From: Paraburkholderia heleia NBRC 101817
Lineage (GTDB): Bacteria > Pseudomonadota > Gammaproteobacteria > Burkholderiales > Burkholderiaceae
DNA: 64,000 nt
NCBI RefSeq assembly: GCF_000739775.1
Contig: NZ_BBJH01000004.1
Span: forward strand, 124,001-188,000
Reading direction: 5' to 3'
Shown here: positions 55,189-64,000 of the stretch, in pieces
Layout: the number at the start of each line of letters is the position of its first letter
Numbering within the stretch: position 1 is the first letter of the stretch
Translations under genes and position numbers: made by a program
The notes under the pieces: model-generated
Told to the model about the DNA's origin: nothing
Database searches by the model: none
The model's input: the letters and a program-made list of their open reading frames with translations, nothing else

Positions 55189-55584
55189 ATGAATCTGATT
55201 GAAAAACTCGAGCAGGAAGAAATCCAGCGCGTGCTGGGCGAGAAGACCATCCCCGATTTCGCCCCCGGCGACACGGTGATCGTCAACGTGAACGTGGTTG
55301 AAGGTAACCGCAAGCGCGTTCAGGCATACGAAGGCGTCGTAATCGCGAAGCGTAACCGCGGTCTGAACTCGTCGTTCATCGTGCGCAAGATCTCGTCGGG
55401 CGAAGGCGTCGAGCGTACGTTCCAGACGTACTCGCCGCTGCTGGCCAGCATCGTGGTGAAGCGCCGCGGCGACGTGCGTCGCGCGAAGCTGTACTACCTG
55501 CGCAGCCTGTCGGGCAAGAAGGCACGTATCAAGGAAAAGCTCGTGTCGAAAGACCGCGCAGCGGCTCCGGCCGATCAGGCGTAA
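55189..55584 (+). CDS. rplS: 50S ribosomal protein L19
   Basis: Ribosomal protein of 131 residues at the 30S-50S interface. [15 protein letters not shown] is the family start; [20 protein letters not shown] and [20 protein letters not shown] follow. ATG at 55189 has GGAG about 8 bases upstream; the earlier frame from 55105 is leader sequence. Followed by a strong terminator. Confidence 0.97.
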   Translation: MNLIEKLEQEEIQRVLGEKTIPDFAPGDTVIVNVNVVEGNRKRVQAYEGVVIAKRNRGLNSSFIVRKISSGEGVERTFQTYSPLLASIVVKRRGDVRRAKLYYLRSLSGKKARIKEKLVSKDRAAAPADQA

Positions 55585-55594
55585 AAGCTGTAAG

Positions 55595-55622
55595 AAAAAA
55601 GCACCCCTCGGGGTGCTTTTTT
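55595..55622 (+). terminator. Intrinsic terminator of the rpsP-rplS operon
   Basis: AAAAAAGCACCCC-TC-GGGGTGCTTTTTT: tight GC-rich stem with A and T runs, right after rplS. Confidence 0.92.
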
Positions 55623-55670
55623 CTTTTTGGCCGCAAAATACTCTCGTGTACGTGTCATCCGGGATGCCCG

Positions 55671-56408
55671 TTGATCCGCCCAGTATTTGAACCCGAAAGC
55701 CTGCCGATCGAATCGACGGGCGCGAGCCTTCCGCAGGTCGCCGCGGAGCGCCTGACCGCCGCCGGCTTGCGCACGCGCTTCGAGCAGCGCCTGCCGTGGG
55801 ACCCCGAACCGCAGGAAGCGCGTCTGGCCGAGATGCGCGATCCGCGCGAGGCCGCCGTGCTCATGCCCATCGCGATGCGCCCGGGGGGCTTGACCGTGCT
55901 GCTCACGCAGCGCGCCGACAACCTCAGCAATCACGCGGGCCAGGTGAGCTTTCCCGGCGGCAGCCGCGAACCTTCCGACCCTACGCCCATCGCCGCCGCG
56001 CTGCGCGAGGCACAAGAGGAAGTGAACCTCGACCCCGCGCGTGTCGAGGTGCTCGGCGCATTGCCCGACTACCTCACCGGCACCGGCTTCAAGGTCACGC
56101 CTGTGGTCGGTCTCGTGCACGAGCCATTCAGTCTCGCGGCGGACTCGCTCGAAGTGGCGAGCATCTTCGAGGTGCCGCTCAGCTTTCTGATGAACCCCGT
56201 GCATCATCAGGTGCGCGTGTTCCGTTGGGAGGGCGGCGAGCGGCGCTTTTATGCGATGCCTTATCCGGACCGCAATTCGCCGGACCGCAATTCGCCGGAC
56301 CGCAGTGAGCCTGAACCCGCTCTCGCTTCCGGCGTCGGGTCCTCGCACTTCATCTGGGGGGCGACGGCAGGGATGCTGCGCAACTTCTACCGTTTCCTGC
56401 TTGCGTAA
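55671..56408 (+). CDS. nudL: CoA pyrophosphatase-type Nudix hydrolase
   Basis: Nudix enzyme of 245 residues. LLTQRADNLSNHAGQVSFPG (78-97) is the UPF0035 signature of CoA diphosphatases, and the Nudix box follows (GSREPSD...LREAQEEVNL; the usual Gly after EE-x is Asn119). SSHFIWGATAGMLRNFYRFL closes the domain. It probably cleaves CoA or acyl-CoA to 3',5'-ADP and phosphopantetheine. The start is TTG at 55671; an ATG at 55664 is in another frame. An in-frame 15-base tandem repeat inserts PDRNS units at residues 199-211. Confidence 0.85.
   Translation: MIRPVFEPESLPIESTGASLPQVAAERLTAAGLRTRFEQRLPWDPEPQEARLAEMRDPREAAVLMPIAMRPGGLTVLLTQRADNLSNHAGQVSFPGGSREPSDPTPIAAALREAQEEVNLDPARVEVLGALPDYLTGTGFKVTPVVGLVHEPFSLAADSLEVASIFEVPLSFLMNPVHHQVRVFRWEGGERRFYAMPYPDRNSPDRNSPDRSEPEPALASGVGSSHFIWGATAGMLRNFYRFLLA
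56265..56304 (+). repeat. 15-bp in-frame minisatellite inside nudL
   Basis: CCGGACCGCAATTCG occurs twice in perfect tandem (56265-56279, 56280-56294) followed by ten bases of a third copy. It encodes PDRNS-PDRNS-PDR in a loop before the last conserved block of the Nudix domain, so copy-number change would not shift the frame. Confidence 0.85.
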
Positions 56409-56558
56409 CGGGTCTGGCGGCGCGTGCAAGCGCCGCTACGCACTGTTGCGAGTTTGCCGCCCGAATTGCCGGCGATGGTCAGGTACATCTGGCCCTGTGA
56501 TATCGTTGCAACACTTTCATCAAACCCCTTTCGCAACCCGATCTGCACGGCGCGTCGC

Positions 56559-57497
56559 ATGACCTTCTTTTCCGTATTGCTGGCTCTCGTCATCGAACAG
56601 GTGCGGGCGCTGTCGCCCAATAATCCGGTCATGGCGCTCGTGCGCCTCAATGCGGAATGGGCCGCTCACGGCTTCGACGCCGGCAAGCAGAAGCATGGCC
56701 TCATCGCGTGGCTCGTGGTCGTGCTGCCGTGGACGCTCGCCACGGCGCTCATCTATTACGTGCTGTACCACATCAGCTTCGTGCTGGCGTTCCTGTGGAA
56801 CGTGGTGGTCGTGTACTTCACGCTCGGCTTTCGCCAGTTCAGCCACTATTTCACCGACATCCATCTCGCGCTGAACAACGACGACGTGCCGCGCGCGCGT
56901 GAAATCCTCCACGAATGGACCGGTATCGACGCGGTGGACATGCCCGTGAGCGAGATCGTGCGCCACACGCTCATTCACGCGGTGATCGCCTCGCATCGGC
57001 ATGTGTTCGGCGTGTTCTTCTGGTTTCTCGTGCCGATCGGGCCCGCGGGCGCCGTGCTGTACCGCATCGCCGAATACCTCGCGCGCGAGTGGGCACGCCC
57101 GGCCGAGGACCGCACCGAGGCGTTCTCGAACTTCGCGCAGCATGTGTTTTTCGTGATCGACTGGGTGCCGGCGCGGCTCACGTCGCTCGGCTTTGCCATC
57201 GTCGGCAATTTCGAGGACGCGATCTACGCCTGGCGCAACCACACGAACCAGTGGCCCGACACCAACGAAGGCGTGCTGCTCGCCACCGGCAGCGGCGCGC
57301 TGGGCGCGCGCCTGTCGGGCCCGCTAGCCGAGCAGTCCAGCGTCGATGCGCTCGCGCAGCCGGGCGAGGGCGGGCCGTACACGGTGGGCGACGACTGCAC
57401 GCCGCGCACGCTGCAATCGGCCGTGGGCCTCGTGTGGCGCGCCGTGATCCTGTGGATGATCCTGCTGCTCATGCTGACGATCGCCGTCTGGCTCTGA
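56559..57497 (+). CDS. CobD/CbiB-family membrane protein
   Basis: Inner-membrane protein of 312 residues with hydrophobic segments at the N-terminus, around residues 45-95, near 150, and at the C-terminus (AVILWMILLLMLTIAVWL). The block SNFAQHVFFVIDWVPARLTS and LGFAIVGNFEDAIYAWRNH is typical of the CobD/CbiB-related (AmpE-like) family of Betaproteobacteria. Cobalamin genes are absent here, so a role in B12 synthesis is unlikely; the function is unknown. Start MTFFSVLLALVIEQ at 56559. Confidence 0.82.
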   Translation: MTFFSVLLALVIEQVRALSPNNPVMALVRLNAEWAAHGFDAGKQKHGLIAWLVVVLPWTLATALIYYVLYHISFVLAFLWNVVVVYFTLGFRQFSHYFTDIHLALNNDDVPRAREILHEWTGIDAVDMPVSEIVRHTLIHAVIASHRHVFGVFFWFLVPIGPAGAVLYRIAEYLAREWARPAEDRTEAFSNFAQHVFFVIDWVPARLTSLGFAIVGNFEDAIYAWRNHTNQWPDTNEGVLLATGSGALGARLSGPLAEQSSVDALAQPGEGGPYTVGDDCTPRTLQSAVGLVWRAVILWMILLLMLTIAVWL

Positions 57498-57524
57498 GCG
57501 CCGCAGCGCCAAGCCGTAAAACAT

Positions 57525-57560
57525 GCAAATGGGCCGCTTCCGGGCGGCCCATTTGCGTTT
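57525..57560. terminator. Bidirectional intrinsic terminator
   Basis: 13-bp perfect stem GCAAATGGGCCGC / GCGGCCCATTTGC with a 6-base loop, between the convergent CobD-like and DUF2007 genes. Confidence 0.8.
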
Positions 57561-57576
57561 GGGTCGGCCCCTGACG

Positions 57577-57900
57577 TCACTCGTCGCGCACGTCGCGATC
57601 GCGTCCGCAATTCCAGCACACGGTGAACTGCGCTTCGAGCACCTCGCCACAGCGCGCACAGCGCCACGTGGGGGCGCCCGGCGGCGGCCCGTTCACCGCT
57701 TCGTCGATCAAACGCCGGGCGAGCTTTTCGTCGCGCTCGTCCACGAGCCACAGTTCGGGCGCGCACTGCTCGGCTGGAATTTCCCCCATCGCGCCGCTCA
57801 GATAGCGGTTGTGCAGCTCGCAGGGCACGCCCGCCGTCGCCAGGATGTTCATCCAGTGCTGGGCGATCAGCAGATTCGGCGCGCGCACGAGCTTGAGCAT
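57577..57900 (-). CDS. DUF2007-type protein with C-terminal zinc ribbon
   Basis: Soluble protein of 107 residues. MLKLVRAPNLLIAQHWMNIL with a GVPCELHN segment is the DUF2007 (putative signal transducing) fold. The C-terminus carries CARCGEVLEAQFTVCWNCG, two CxxC pairs forming a zinc ribbon. Function unknown. It is co-directional with rsgA, 23 bases downstream of it. Confidence 0.85.
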   Translation of the reverse strand: MLKLVRAPNLLIAQHWMNILATAGVPCELHNRYLSGAMGEIPAEQCAPELWLVDERDEKLARRLIDEAVNGPPPGAPTWRCARCGEVLEAQFTVCWNCGRDRDVRDE

Positions 57901-57923
57901 GGGCGTTGGGGGCGGGCGGCGGG

Positions 57924-58865
57924 TCAGCGCACGACCTGGCTGATCTCGTGCATGAGCTGCGCGTAGAGCGCCTGGCGCTCGGGCGCGATGCGGCCGTCGT
58001 CGACGGCTTCCAGAATCGCGCAGCCCGGCTCGTGCAGGTGATGGCAATTGTAGAAGCGGCAGTGCGCGAGCAGCGGCCGGAACTCGGGGAACGCGCGTTC
58101 CAGCTTGCCCTCGGTGAGGTGATAGAGGCCGAACTCCTGGAAGCCCGGCGAGTCGATCAGCGCGCCGCCCTCGGGGAGCGCGTAGAGCCGCGTGAACGTC
58201 GTGGTGTGGCGGCCGCTGTTGAGCGCGGTCGAGATCTCGCGCGTGGCCGCTTCGGCGTCGGGAATCAACAGGTTCACGAGCGTCGACTTGCCCATGCCCG
58301 ACTGGCCGAGCAGGATCGTCTGATGGCCGTGCAGATGCTCGGCCAGCGCCGCGCGTGCCTCCTCGGGGCGGCCCTTCACCGAAAGCTCCAGCACCGTATA
58401 GCCGAGCGCGCGATAGCGCTCGAGCCGCTGGCGCGCGAGAGGCAGCGCGGCCTCGACGTCGATCTTGTTGAGCACGATGAGCGGCTTGAGGTCGTTGGCC
58501 TCGGCGGCCACGAGCGCGCGCCCGAGCAGGTCCTCGCTGAAGTGCGGCTCCGTGGCGAGCACGATCAGCAACTGGTCGAGGTTCGCCGCGAAGAGCTTCG
58601 ACTTGAACTGGTCGGAGCGGTAGAGCAGGTTGCGCCGCTCGCCGATCGCGACGATCACGCCCTGGTCGGCGGACGTCTGCTGATATTCGACGCGGTCGCC
58701 CACCGCGACCTCGCTCTTCTTGCCGCGCGGGAAGCATTGCAGGTGCGCGCCGCCGCCGTCGGGCGCGACGAGATAGTGGCGCCCGTGGGCGGCGATCACC
58801 ACGCCGTGCAGCGTGGCGCCCGCAGCTTTTGGGTTGCCGGCGGCTTGGGTTGCGCGCCGCTTCAT
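57924..58865 (-). CDS. rsgA: Ribosome small-subunit-dependent GTPase A
   Basis: Circularly permuted GTPase of 313 residues that checks late 30S assembly. An OB fold comes first, then the G motifs in permuted order: G4 (VLNKIDV) before G1 ([12 protein letters not shown]) and G3 ([10 protein letters not shown]). The C-terminal zinc site is [14 protein letters not shown]. The ATG at 58865 overlaps the stop of the upstream M48 protease (ATGA). The much longer open frame upstream lies inside the protease gene and is not real. Confidence 0.95.
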   Translation of the reverse strand: MKRRATQAAGNPKAAGATLHGVVIAAHGRHYLVAPDGGGAHLQCFPRGKKSEVAVGDRVEYQQTSADQGVIVAIGERRNLLYRSDQFKSKLFAANLDQLLIVLATEPHFSEDLLGRALVAAEANDLKPLIVLNKIDVEAALPLARQRLERYRALGYTVLELSVKGRPEEARAALAEHLHGHQTILLGQSGMGKSTLVNLLIPDAEAATREISTALNSGRHTTTFTRLYALPEGGALIDSPGFQEFGLYHLTEGKLERAFPEFRPLLAHCRFYNCHHLHEPGCAILEAVDDGRIAPERQALYAQLMHEISQVVR

Positions 58866-60139
58866 GCGTGCGCGAGCAGTCGGTCGATCCGCTGCGAAGC
58901 CGGCGGATGCGAGTAGTAGAACGCGGTATAGAGCGGGTCGGGGGTGAGCGTCGACGCGTTGTCCTCGTAGAGTTTCACGAGCGCGTTGACGAGATGCTGC
59001 GCGTCCGTTTGCGTGGCGGCGAAGGCATCGGCCTCGAACTCGTGCTTGCGCGAGGAGAGGCTGCCAAGCGGCGTGACGAAGAACAGGAACACGGGCACGG
59101 CGAGAAAGAACAGCACGAGCGCGAGCCCTTCGTTGCCGCCGAGCAGCGACGGACGCACGCCGAGACCCTCGTAGAACCAGACGCGCTGCGAGAGCCAGCC
59201 GAGCAGGGCGAGCAGGGCGAGGCTGATCGCGAACGTGACCACCATGCGCTTGATGACGTGACGGCGCTTGAAGTGGCCCAGCTCGTGCGCGAGCACGGCC
59301 TCGATCTCGCTGCCGGACAGGCGCGCAAGCAGCGTATCGAAGAACACGATGCGCTTGGACGCGCCAAAGCCCGTGAAATAGGCGTTGCCGTGCGCGGAGC
59401 GGCGGCTGCCGTCCATCACGAACAGGCCCTTGGCCGCAAAGCCGCAGCGCTGCATGAGCGCCTCGATACGCGAGCGCAGCGCTTCGTCGCGCAGCGGTTC
59501 GAACTTGTTGAAGAGCGGCGCGATAAAGGTGGGATAGAGCACCAGCACGAGCATCTGGAACGCGACCCATACGGCCCACGTCCAGAGCCACCAGAGGCTG
59601 CCCGCCTGCTTCATGAGCCAGAGCACGACGAAGAGAAGCGGAATGCCGAACGCGGCGCCGATCAGGAGCCCCTTGATGCGGTCCATGACGAAGATGCGCT
59701 TCGTCATGCGGTTGAAGCCGAAGCGCTCCTCGATCACGAACTGGCGGTAGTAGTCGAGCGGCAGTTCGACCAGGCCGGAGATGGCGAGCACGGCTCCGAT
59801 CAGTGCGATCTGGCCCACATAGTCGCGCCCGATCGCATCCGAGATGCCGAGATCGAGCGCCTGCACGCCGCCGAGCAGCGTGAGCGCGATCAGCACCACT
59901 GCGCCGAGCACGATTTCGATCATGCCGAGGCGCGTGCGGGCGACCGTGTAGTCGGCGGCGCGCTGGTGCGCGGCGAGCGGGATGGTGGCGGTGAACTGCG
60001 CGGGCACCGCGCCGCGGTGTGCGGCCACGAAGCGGATCTGCCGCGACGCGAGCCAGAGCCTGGTCGCGACCATGGCGAGCACGGCCACGACGAACAGCAC
60101 GCTGAAGGACAGCGCAGGGGAGGGGGACAGATTAGGCAT
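58862..60139 (-). CDS. M48-family (Ste24-type) integral membrane zinc protease
   Basis: Membrane metalloprotease of 425 residues with about seven hydrophobic segments. Zinc motif H285ELGH289 in [16 protein letters not shown]; third ligand probably in [14 protein letters not shown]. The order of membrane segments and the length match CAAX-protease-like Ste24 homologues of bacteria, which act in membrane protein quality control. Translationally coupled to rsgA; divergent from orn. Confidence 0.92.
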   Translation of the reverse strand: MPNLSPSPALSFSVLFVVAVLAMVATRLWLASRQIRFVAAHRGAVPAQFTATIPLAAHQRAADYTVARTRLGMIEIVLGAVVLIALTLLGGVQALDLGISDAIGRDYVGQIALIGAVLAISGLVELPLDYYRQFVIEERFGFNRMTKRIFVMDRIKGLLIGAAFGIPLLFVVLWLMKQAGSLWWLWTWAVWVAFQMLVLVLYPTFIAPLFNKFEPLRDEALRSRIEALMQRCGFAAKGLFVMDGSRRSAHGNAYFTGFGASKRIVFFDTLLARLSGSEIEAVLAHELGHFKRRHVIKRMVVTFAISLALLALLGWLSQRVWFYEGLGVRPSLLGGNEGLALVLFFLAVPVFLFFVTPLGSLSSRKHEFEADAFAATQTDAQHLVNALVKLYEDNASTLTPDPLYTAFYYSHPPASQRIDRLLAHA

Positions 60140-60251
60140 CCAGGAAGTCCGTGGTATCTATGCGACAATTATATGTTCTCGCCGGCCGGGCATCGCATCC
60201 TGTCGATGCCGCGCACGCGCCGCGCCTCCAACGCTCTCCGGGTTGCCCTTC

Positions 60252-60881
60252 ATGACTGACATTACCGCTGCCGGCGCGCCGCTCATCGAGCGCACCGACA
60301 TGAACCTGATCTGGCTCGATATGGAAATGACGGGTCTCGATCCCGACAACGACCGCATCATCGAGATCGCCGTGGTGGTGACGAACTCGACGCTCGACAA
60401 GCTCGTGGAGGGCCCCGTGCTGGCCATCCATCAGCCGGAGCCGGTGCTCGACCGCATGGACGAATGGAACCGCAACACGCACGGCCGCTCGGGCCTCACC
60501 GAGCGCGTGCGCGCCTCGACCGTCACGGAAGAAACGGCGACCGAGCAGATCATGGCGTTCCTTTCGCAATACGTGCCGCCGGGCAAGTCGCCGATGTGCG
60601 GCAACTCGATCTGCCAGGACCGCCGCTTCATGGCGCGCTGGATGCCCACGCTCGAGCGCTTTTTCCACTACCGCAACCTCGACGTGAGCACGCTCAAGGA
60701 GCTGTGCCGGCGCTGGCAGCCGACCATCTACAAGGGTTTCCAGAAGCGCGCGATGCATACGGCGCTCGCCGACATCCACGAGTCGATCGACGAGCTCAAG
60801 TACTACCGCGAGCATTTCCTCGTTCCGGCGCCGGGCATTGTGCCCGACGTGGCAGCGGGCGAGGCCGGTCCGGCGCTCTGA
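60252..60881 (+). CDS. orn: Oligoribonuclease
   Basis: DEDDh 3'-5' exonuclease of 209 residues degrading 2-5 nt RNAs and pGpG, the product of c-di-GMP breakdown. [20 protein letters not shown] carries D23 and E25; [20 protein letters not shown] carries the last His and Asp. A 16-residue leader precedes the usual [10 protein letters not shown] start; an internal ATG at 60300 is the alternative. Confidence 0.95.
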   Translation: MTDITAAGAPLIERTDMNLIWLDMEMTGLDPDNDRIIEIAVVVTNSTLDKLVEGPVLAIHQPEPVLDRMDEWNRNTHGRSGLTERVRASTVTEETATEQIMAFLSQYVPPGKSPMCGNSICQDRRFMARWMPTLERFFHYRNLDVSTLKELCRRWQPTIYKGFQKRAMHTALADIHESIDELKYYREHFLVPAPGIVPDVAAGEAGPAL

Positions 60882-60945
60882 GCGCCGGCGAGACGCGCGG
60901 CAGCGGCACTGCCGCTGCTGTGCGATGGTTGAAGCAGTTCGAGTG

Positions 60946-61567
<622 letters not shown>

Positions 61568-61581
<14 letters not shown>

Positions 61582-62182
61582 CATCGCGGTCCTCGTCGGC
61601 ACGCTCGTTTTCGTGGTCTTCACTTTCGTCGGCACCCTGGGCGCTCACGTCCTTGATCCACTGGAACAGCTCGCGAAAGGACTTGGGCGGCTTGCTCTGC
61701 TCCTGCTCGCGGCGCGCGTTGCGGATCAGCGTGCGGCCTTCCTGCGGGTCGGCGGCGGGATGCTGGCGGATGAATTCGGTGAGCGCGGCGTCGTCCGCGA
61801 GCAGCTTGTCGCGCGTGCGCTCGATCCAGTGCAGGCGCGCCGTCGCGGCCTTGTTCACGCCGCGGTGCTCTTCGAGCTTCGTGCGCAGCGCGGCGACTTC
61901 GGCTTCGGTGAGGCCGCGCATCATGCGGCCCACGTACTGGAGCTGGCGGCGGCGGCCTTCGTGGTCGGTGATACGGCGGCACTCGTGGACGGCGTCCGCG
62001 AGGTCTTCGGTCATCGGCATGCGCTTGAGCGCGTCTCTCGGCAGTTCCACGAGGGCCTGGCCGAGTTCCTGGAGCGCTTCCATGTCGCGCTTGAGCTGCG
62101 ATTTGCTCGGGCGATCGTAGCCGTTGTCGTCCTGGTCGGCGACAGCGTCGTTCATCGGTTGAATGCGGGTTTTGCGTTTCAT
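61568..62182 (-). CDS. yjgA: Ribosome-associated protein YjgA (DarP, DUF615)
   Basis: Protein of 204 residues associated with late 50S assembly. Family blocks: [40 protein letters not shown] and [11 protein letters not shown]. The C-terminus is highly acidic ([20 protein letters not shown]), longer than in E. coli. Start MKRKTRIQP at 62182, usual for the betaproteobacterial form. Upstream of mog on the same strand and overlapping it. Confidence 0.93.
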
Positions 62183-62269
62183 GGGGCGTATTGTAGCGTG
62201 CGCGCGCGTGCGGCTCGGGCAGGAAGGTGGCGGACGGCGGCGCCGGCGGCCCGATGCCGGGCGGGCGTC

Positions 62270-62293
62270 GGTGCGGTAGTTGGTGCGGTAGTT
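62270..62293. repeat. 12-bp tandem duplication between yjgA and pmbA
   Basis: GGTGCGGTAGTT twice in direct tandem, followed by a degenerate GGCGCGG. It lies in the 277-base divergent gap, which otherwise shows only GC-rich sequence and no clear promoter. Confidence 0.8.
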
Positions 62294-62459
62294 GGCGCGG
62301 CGGCCGGGCGACGAAAGCGCCTGTGATGCGGGTTCACATACCTTGCTATGATCGCGGGATGCGCTTTGCGAACGCTGCGCGTTCCGAGGCACCAGAACCG
62401 ATACCAGCGAAACACGACATCAGCGGGCCGCACCGGCCCAGAACCGGACCGTAACGACA

Positions 62460-63830
62460 ATGGCAGCAGACATCGAAGCCCGGCAACGCTTTTTCCCGCA
62501 CACCCAGGACGAGCTCAAGGAGATTGCCCAAGACATCCTGCGGCACGCCAACGCGCTCGGCGCGAGCGACGCCGCGACCGAGATTTCCGAAGGCGACGGC
62601 TTGTCCGTCTCGGTGCGGCGCGGCGAGGTCGAGACCATCGAGCACAACCGCGACAAGATGGTCGGCGTGACCGTCTATATCGGCAACAAGCGCGGCAATG
62701 CGAGCACCTCGGATTTTTCGCCGCAGGCGCTCAAGGACACGGTGGCGGCCGCGTACAACATCGCGCGCTTCACCGCCGACGACGACTGCGCGGGCCTCGC
62801 CGAGCGCGATCTGCTCGAAACCGCGCCGCGCGACCTCGACCTCTATCACCCGTGGAACCTGTCCGCCGACGAGGCCGTGGACATCGCGCGCCGCGCCGAA
62901 GACGCGGCTTTCGCCGTCGACCCGCGCGTGAAGAACTCCGAAGGCGCGAGCGTGTCGGCACAGCATTCGCAGTTCGTGCTCGCCACCTCGGGCGGCTTCA
63001 TGCACGGCTACCCCTACTCGCGCCACTACATTTCGTGTGCGCCCATCGCAGGCGTTGGCCGCAACATGCAGCGCGACGACTGGTACACCTCGCGGCGCAG
63101 CGCGGCCGAGCTGGCCTCCCCCGAAGCCGTTGGGCGCTATGCGGCCGAGCGCGCGCTTTCGCGCCTGAACGCGCGCAGCCTCGACACGCGCAAGGTGCCG
63201 GTGCTGTTCGAGGCGCCGCTCGCCGCGGGCCTGCTGGGCGCGTTCGTGCAGGCCGTGAGCGGCGGCGCGCTGTACCGCAAGACGTCGTTCCTCGTCGACA
63301 GCCTGGGCAAGCCGGTGTTCGCGCCGCACATCCAGATCGTCGAGGACCCGCATGTGCCGCGCGCGGCCGGCAGCGCGCCGTTCGACGAAGAGGGCGTGCG
63401 CACGCAGCGCCGCGAGGTCGTGAAGGACGGCATCGTGCAGGGCTATTTCCTTTCGTCGTATTCGGCGCGCAAGCTCGGCATGCAGACCACGGGCAACGCC
63501 GGCGGCTCGCATAACCTGCAGCTCCAGAGCTCGCTCACGAAGCCCGAGGACGACTTCGAAGCGATGCTGAAGAAGCTCGGCACGGGCCTGTTGCTGACCG
63601 AGCTGATGGGGCAGGGCGTGAACTTCGTGACGGGCGACTATTCGCGCGGCGCGTCGGGCTTCTGGGTGGAGAACGGCAAGATCCAGTACCCGGTGGAGGA
63701 AATCACGGTGGCTTCCACGCTGCAGGAGATGTTCCACCACATCGTCGCCGTGGGCGCGGATACGCTCGCGCGCGGCACGCGTCAGACCGGCTCGGTGCTG
63801 ATCGAGAGGATGACGGTGGCGGGGCAGTAA
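62460..63830 (+). CDS. pmbA: PmbA/TldE subunit of the TldD/TldE metalloprotease
   Basis: Cytoplasmic protein of 456 residues that pairs with TldD (not in the window) to form a peptide-degrading zinc protease. In E. coli it matures microcin B17 and helps degrade CcdA. Seen: VSVRRGEVETIEHNRDKMVG, TSDFSPQALKDTVAAAYNIA and VTGDYSRGASGFWVENGKIQ, the last typical of the C-terminal domain. PmbA lacks the TldD zinc site, as here. Divergent from yjgA; this yjgA-pmbA arrangement is widespread in Proteobacteria. Confidence 0.95.
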   Translation: MAADIEARQRFFPHTQDELKEIAQDILRHANALGASDAATEISEGDGLSVSVRRGEVETIEHNRDKMVGVTVYIGNKRGNASTSDFSPQALKDTVAAAYNIARFTADDDCAGLAERDLLETAPRDLDLYHPWNLSADEAVDIARRAEDAAFAVDPRVKNSEGASVSAQHSQFVLATSGGFMHGYPYSRHYISCAPIAGVGRNMQRDDWYTSRRSAAELASPEAVGRYAAERALSRLNARSLDTRKVPVLFEAPLAAGLLGAFVQAVSGGALYRKTSFLVDSLGKPVFAPHIQIVEDPHVPRAAGSAPFDEEGVRTQRREVVKDGIVQGYFLSSYSARKLGMQTTGNAGGSHNLQLQSSLTKPEDDFEAMLKKLGTGLLLTELMGQGVNFVTGDYSRGASGFWVENGKIQYPVEEITVASTLQEMFHHIVAVGADTLARGTRQTGSVLIERMTVAGQ

Positions 63831-63854
63831 GCGCCTTTTCCTCCGGCTCGATGA

Positions 63855-63888
63855 AAAACGGCACGCCCTGGCGTGCCGTTCTGCTTTT
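63855..63888. terminator. Bidirectional intrinsic terminator after pmbA
   Basis: 11-bp perfect stem AACGGCACGCC / GGCGTGCCGTT with a 2-base gap, A-run before and TTTT after, between pmbA and the convergent gene at the right edge. Confidence 0.8.
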
Positions 63889-63931
63889 GGGGTGCCGCGC
63901 TGCGGCGCCGGGTCGGGCAGCGCCCCGCCGA

Positions 63932-64000
63932 TCAATCCCGCCGCACGTAGCGCACGAACGCGAAATCGAAGTCGTTCGGCGCATTCGCATGCAGCGTCTC
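63932..64000 (-). CDS. C-terminus of an unidentified protein, cut by the right edge
   Basis: The last 22 codons of a minus-strand gene, ending ETLHANAPNDFDFAFVRYVR RD then TGA (63934-63932). The frame is open to the window edge and the gene ends next to a convergent terminator, which supports it being real. Too little is visible to name it. Confidence 0.5.
   Translation of the reverse strand, partial: ETLHANAPNDFDFAFVRYVRRD

Noticed and set aside
57924..59591. A 555-residue protein containing RsgA
   Set aside because: The upstream half is the M48 protease gene in another frame; RsgA begins at its ATGA overlap with family length.
60896..60922. GC hairpin between orn and mog as a terminator
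   Set aside because: Good inverted repeat (GCAGCGGCA/TGCCGCTGC) but no T-run on either side.

Overview
The window is a GC-rich, densely packed piece of a betaproteobacterial chromosome, almost certainly from the Burkholderia/Paraburkholderia/Caballeronia group. The evidence is the gene content and order: gyrA - serC - pheA - hisC - tyrA - aroA - cmk - rpsA - ihfB, then lapAB - ugd - hldA - hldD - cysM, a tmRNA with the tag ANDDTFALAA, and an NAD-dependent fds formate dehydrogenase. It reads as core chromosome: I see no phage, integrase, insertion sequence, CRISPR array or tRNA gene. The one element that looks mobile or repetitive is a large palindrome at about 4929-5107.

Layout. 1-6824: an MFS carboxylate transporter cut by the left edge, a TPR/glycosyltransferase-like protein, a zinc-sensor/zinc-efflux pair (ArsR + CDF) with a well-formed promoter and operator, the palindromic element and a flavoprotein monooxygenase. 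6871-13361: fdsGBAD formate dehydrogenase on the minus strand and its divergent ModE/PBP-type regulator. 13474-16759: a small secreted protein, tmRNA, gph, ubiG and an OmpA-type protein. 17324-29817: gyrA, a DUF2059 protein and the mixed-function supraoperon that feeds serine, phenylalanine, tyrosine and chorismate synthesis and ends with cmk, rpsA and ihfB. 30112-38134: the LPS-related block (lapA, lapB, ugd, hldA, hldD), a ComEA-like protein, cysM and mltB. 38340-49759: a histone-deacetylase-like hydrolase, a crotonase-fold protein lacking both catalytic glutamates, a monoacylglycerol-lipase-like hydrolase, metNIQ, etfBA with an acyl-CoA dehydrogenase, and dadA with a divergent Lrp-type regulator. 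49898-63830: a radical SAM protein under a perfect SOS box, a TM2 protein, a sorbosone-dehydrogenase-like protein, rpsP-rimM-trmD-rplS, nudL, a CobD/CbiB-like membrane protein, a DUF2007 protein, rsgA with an M48 protease, orn, mog-yjgA and pmbA. The last 69 bases hold the C-terminus of an unidentified minus-strand gene.

How the genes work together. Several units are self-contained. Zn(II) sensing and export are joined by an ATGA overlap, and the repressor carries the full alpha-5 zinc motif. Formate oxidation to CO2 with NAD reduction is encoded by one operon facing its own regulator. The supraoperon couples aromatic amino acid synthesis with translation genes. The etfBA-dehydrogenase unit pairs an acyl-CoA oxidation step with its electron acceptor. 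Methionine import is a complete ABC system whose binding protein is soluble rather than a lipoprotein.

Nothing here is clearly a new multi-gene system. The best leads are the palindromic element at 4929-5107, the SOS box nested in a larger palindrome upstream of the radical SAM gene, the catalytically altered crotonase at 39340, the zinc operator, and short tandem repeats at 27569 (rpsA leader) and 56265 (inside nudL). All functional names rest on motifs read by eye; no database search was run.
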